From NCBI GenBank assembly GCA_945907085.1, contig CAMDSS010000138.1, positions 1 to 5,674 of the forward strand: a DNA stretch of 5,674 nt, in the 5' to 3' direction. This document shows, one piece after another, positions 5,583 to 5,674 of this stretch. The notes beneath the pieces are model-generated. The model made no database searches. It worked only from the letters and a program-made list of their open reading frames with translations, and had not been told where the DNA came from. Origin of the DNA: Cyanobium sp. NIES-981. Lineage in GTDB: Bacteria; Cyanobacteriota; Cyanobacteriia; PCC-6307; Cyanobiaceae. Within the stretch, counting starts at the first letter, position 1; every line of letters starts with the position of its first letter. Both the position numbers and the translations under genes were made by a program.

Positions 5583-5674
5583 GTGGTGCAACAGTCGGTT
5601 TCCGCAGTGATGTCAGCCCCGGTGCTGACGGTGACGGCGGACAGCCTCCTGCAACAGGCCGTTCAGCTGATGAG
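5583..5674 (+). CDS. CBS-domain protein, N-terminal fragment, cut by the right edge
   Basis: From the GTG at 5583 the plus strand reads QQSVSAVMSAPVLTVTADS (residues 3-21) and continues LLQQAVQLM (22-30) to the edge. This is the standard beginning of a CBS domain: VxxVMSxPVxTVxxxxxLxxAxxLM. CBS pairs bind adenosyl ligands such as AMP or ATP and usually regulate an attached or partner protein. Picocyanobacteria have short stand-alone CBS-pair proteins that start this way. A GTG GTG pair makes the exact start ambiguous by one codon, and the frame is open further upstream without a start resembling the family. No Shine-Dalgarno is evident. The rest of the protein, and so its subtype, lies outside. 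The gap of about 51 nt to the divergent pgsA start must hold both promoters; I recognise none. Confidence 0.75.
   Translation, partial: MVQQSVSAVMSAPVLTVTADSLLQQAVQLM

Noticed and set aside
5064..5610. Plus-strand open frames opposite pgsA and into the CBS gene start
   Set aside because: Antisense to pgsA with its complete catalytic signature; composition is shadow-like (Pro, Gln, Arg, Ser) and the CBS frame is a different one.

Overview
The window reads as chromosomal core DNA of a GC-rich unicellular cyanobacterium, most likely the Synechococcus/Cyanobium picocyanobacterial group. The basis is gene content: a DUF3685/Ycf55-like protein, a CSP41b-like epimerase, a FurC/PerR-type Fur protein, and a secreted thioredoxin-fold protein of cyanobacterial type. 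There are also two exact copies of the cyanobacterial HIP1 octamer GCGATCGC, high GC and frequent GTG starts. I see no tRNA, rRNA, CRISPR array, insertion sequence or phage gene.

Left part (1-3775), all on the minus strand. In transcription order: hisA (3775-3014), a FurC/PerR-like regulator (2979-2491), a DUF3685/Ycf55-like protein with a degenerate receiver-like N-terminus (2408-795), an exported thioredoxin-fold protein without cysteines (about 760-197), and the first 65 codons of fumC, which runs off the left edge. Spacings are short (34 to 82 nt). The thioredoxin-like gene and fumC overlap as TGATG, so the last genes at least are probably cotranscribed. The only unusual intergenic structure is a nested hairpin around a run of eight G between the fur-type gene and the DUF3685 gene.

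Middle (3776-4048). Upstream of hisA lie remains of, or a frameshifted copy of, a small Trp-rich protein resembling TIGR02450/DUF2389. Its N-terminal half is in one frame and its W..GW C-terminal signature is in the -1 frame, which is also the hisA frame.

Right part (4049-5674). A CSP41b-like NAD(P)-fold protein is on the plus strand. It converges, 19 nt apart, on a phosphatidylglycerophosphate synthase gene (pgsA). Divergent from pgsA across about 51 nt is the start of a CBS-domain protein, cut by the right edge.

Functionally this is a housekeeping neighbourhood: histidine synthesis, the fumarase step of central carbon metabolism, phosphatidylglycerol synthesis (needed for thylakoids), peroxide/metal-responsive regulation, and several photosynthetic-lineage proteins of poorly known role. 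I do not see a convincing new defence or mobile system. The items worth a second look are the split Trp-rich ORF, the hairpin with the G run, and the three proteins that keep a fold but have lost its usual active residues (thioredoxin without CXXC, receiver without Asp, SDR without Tyr).
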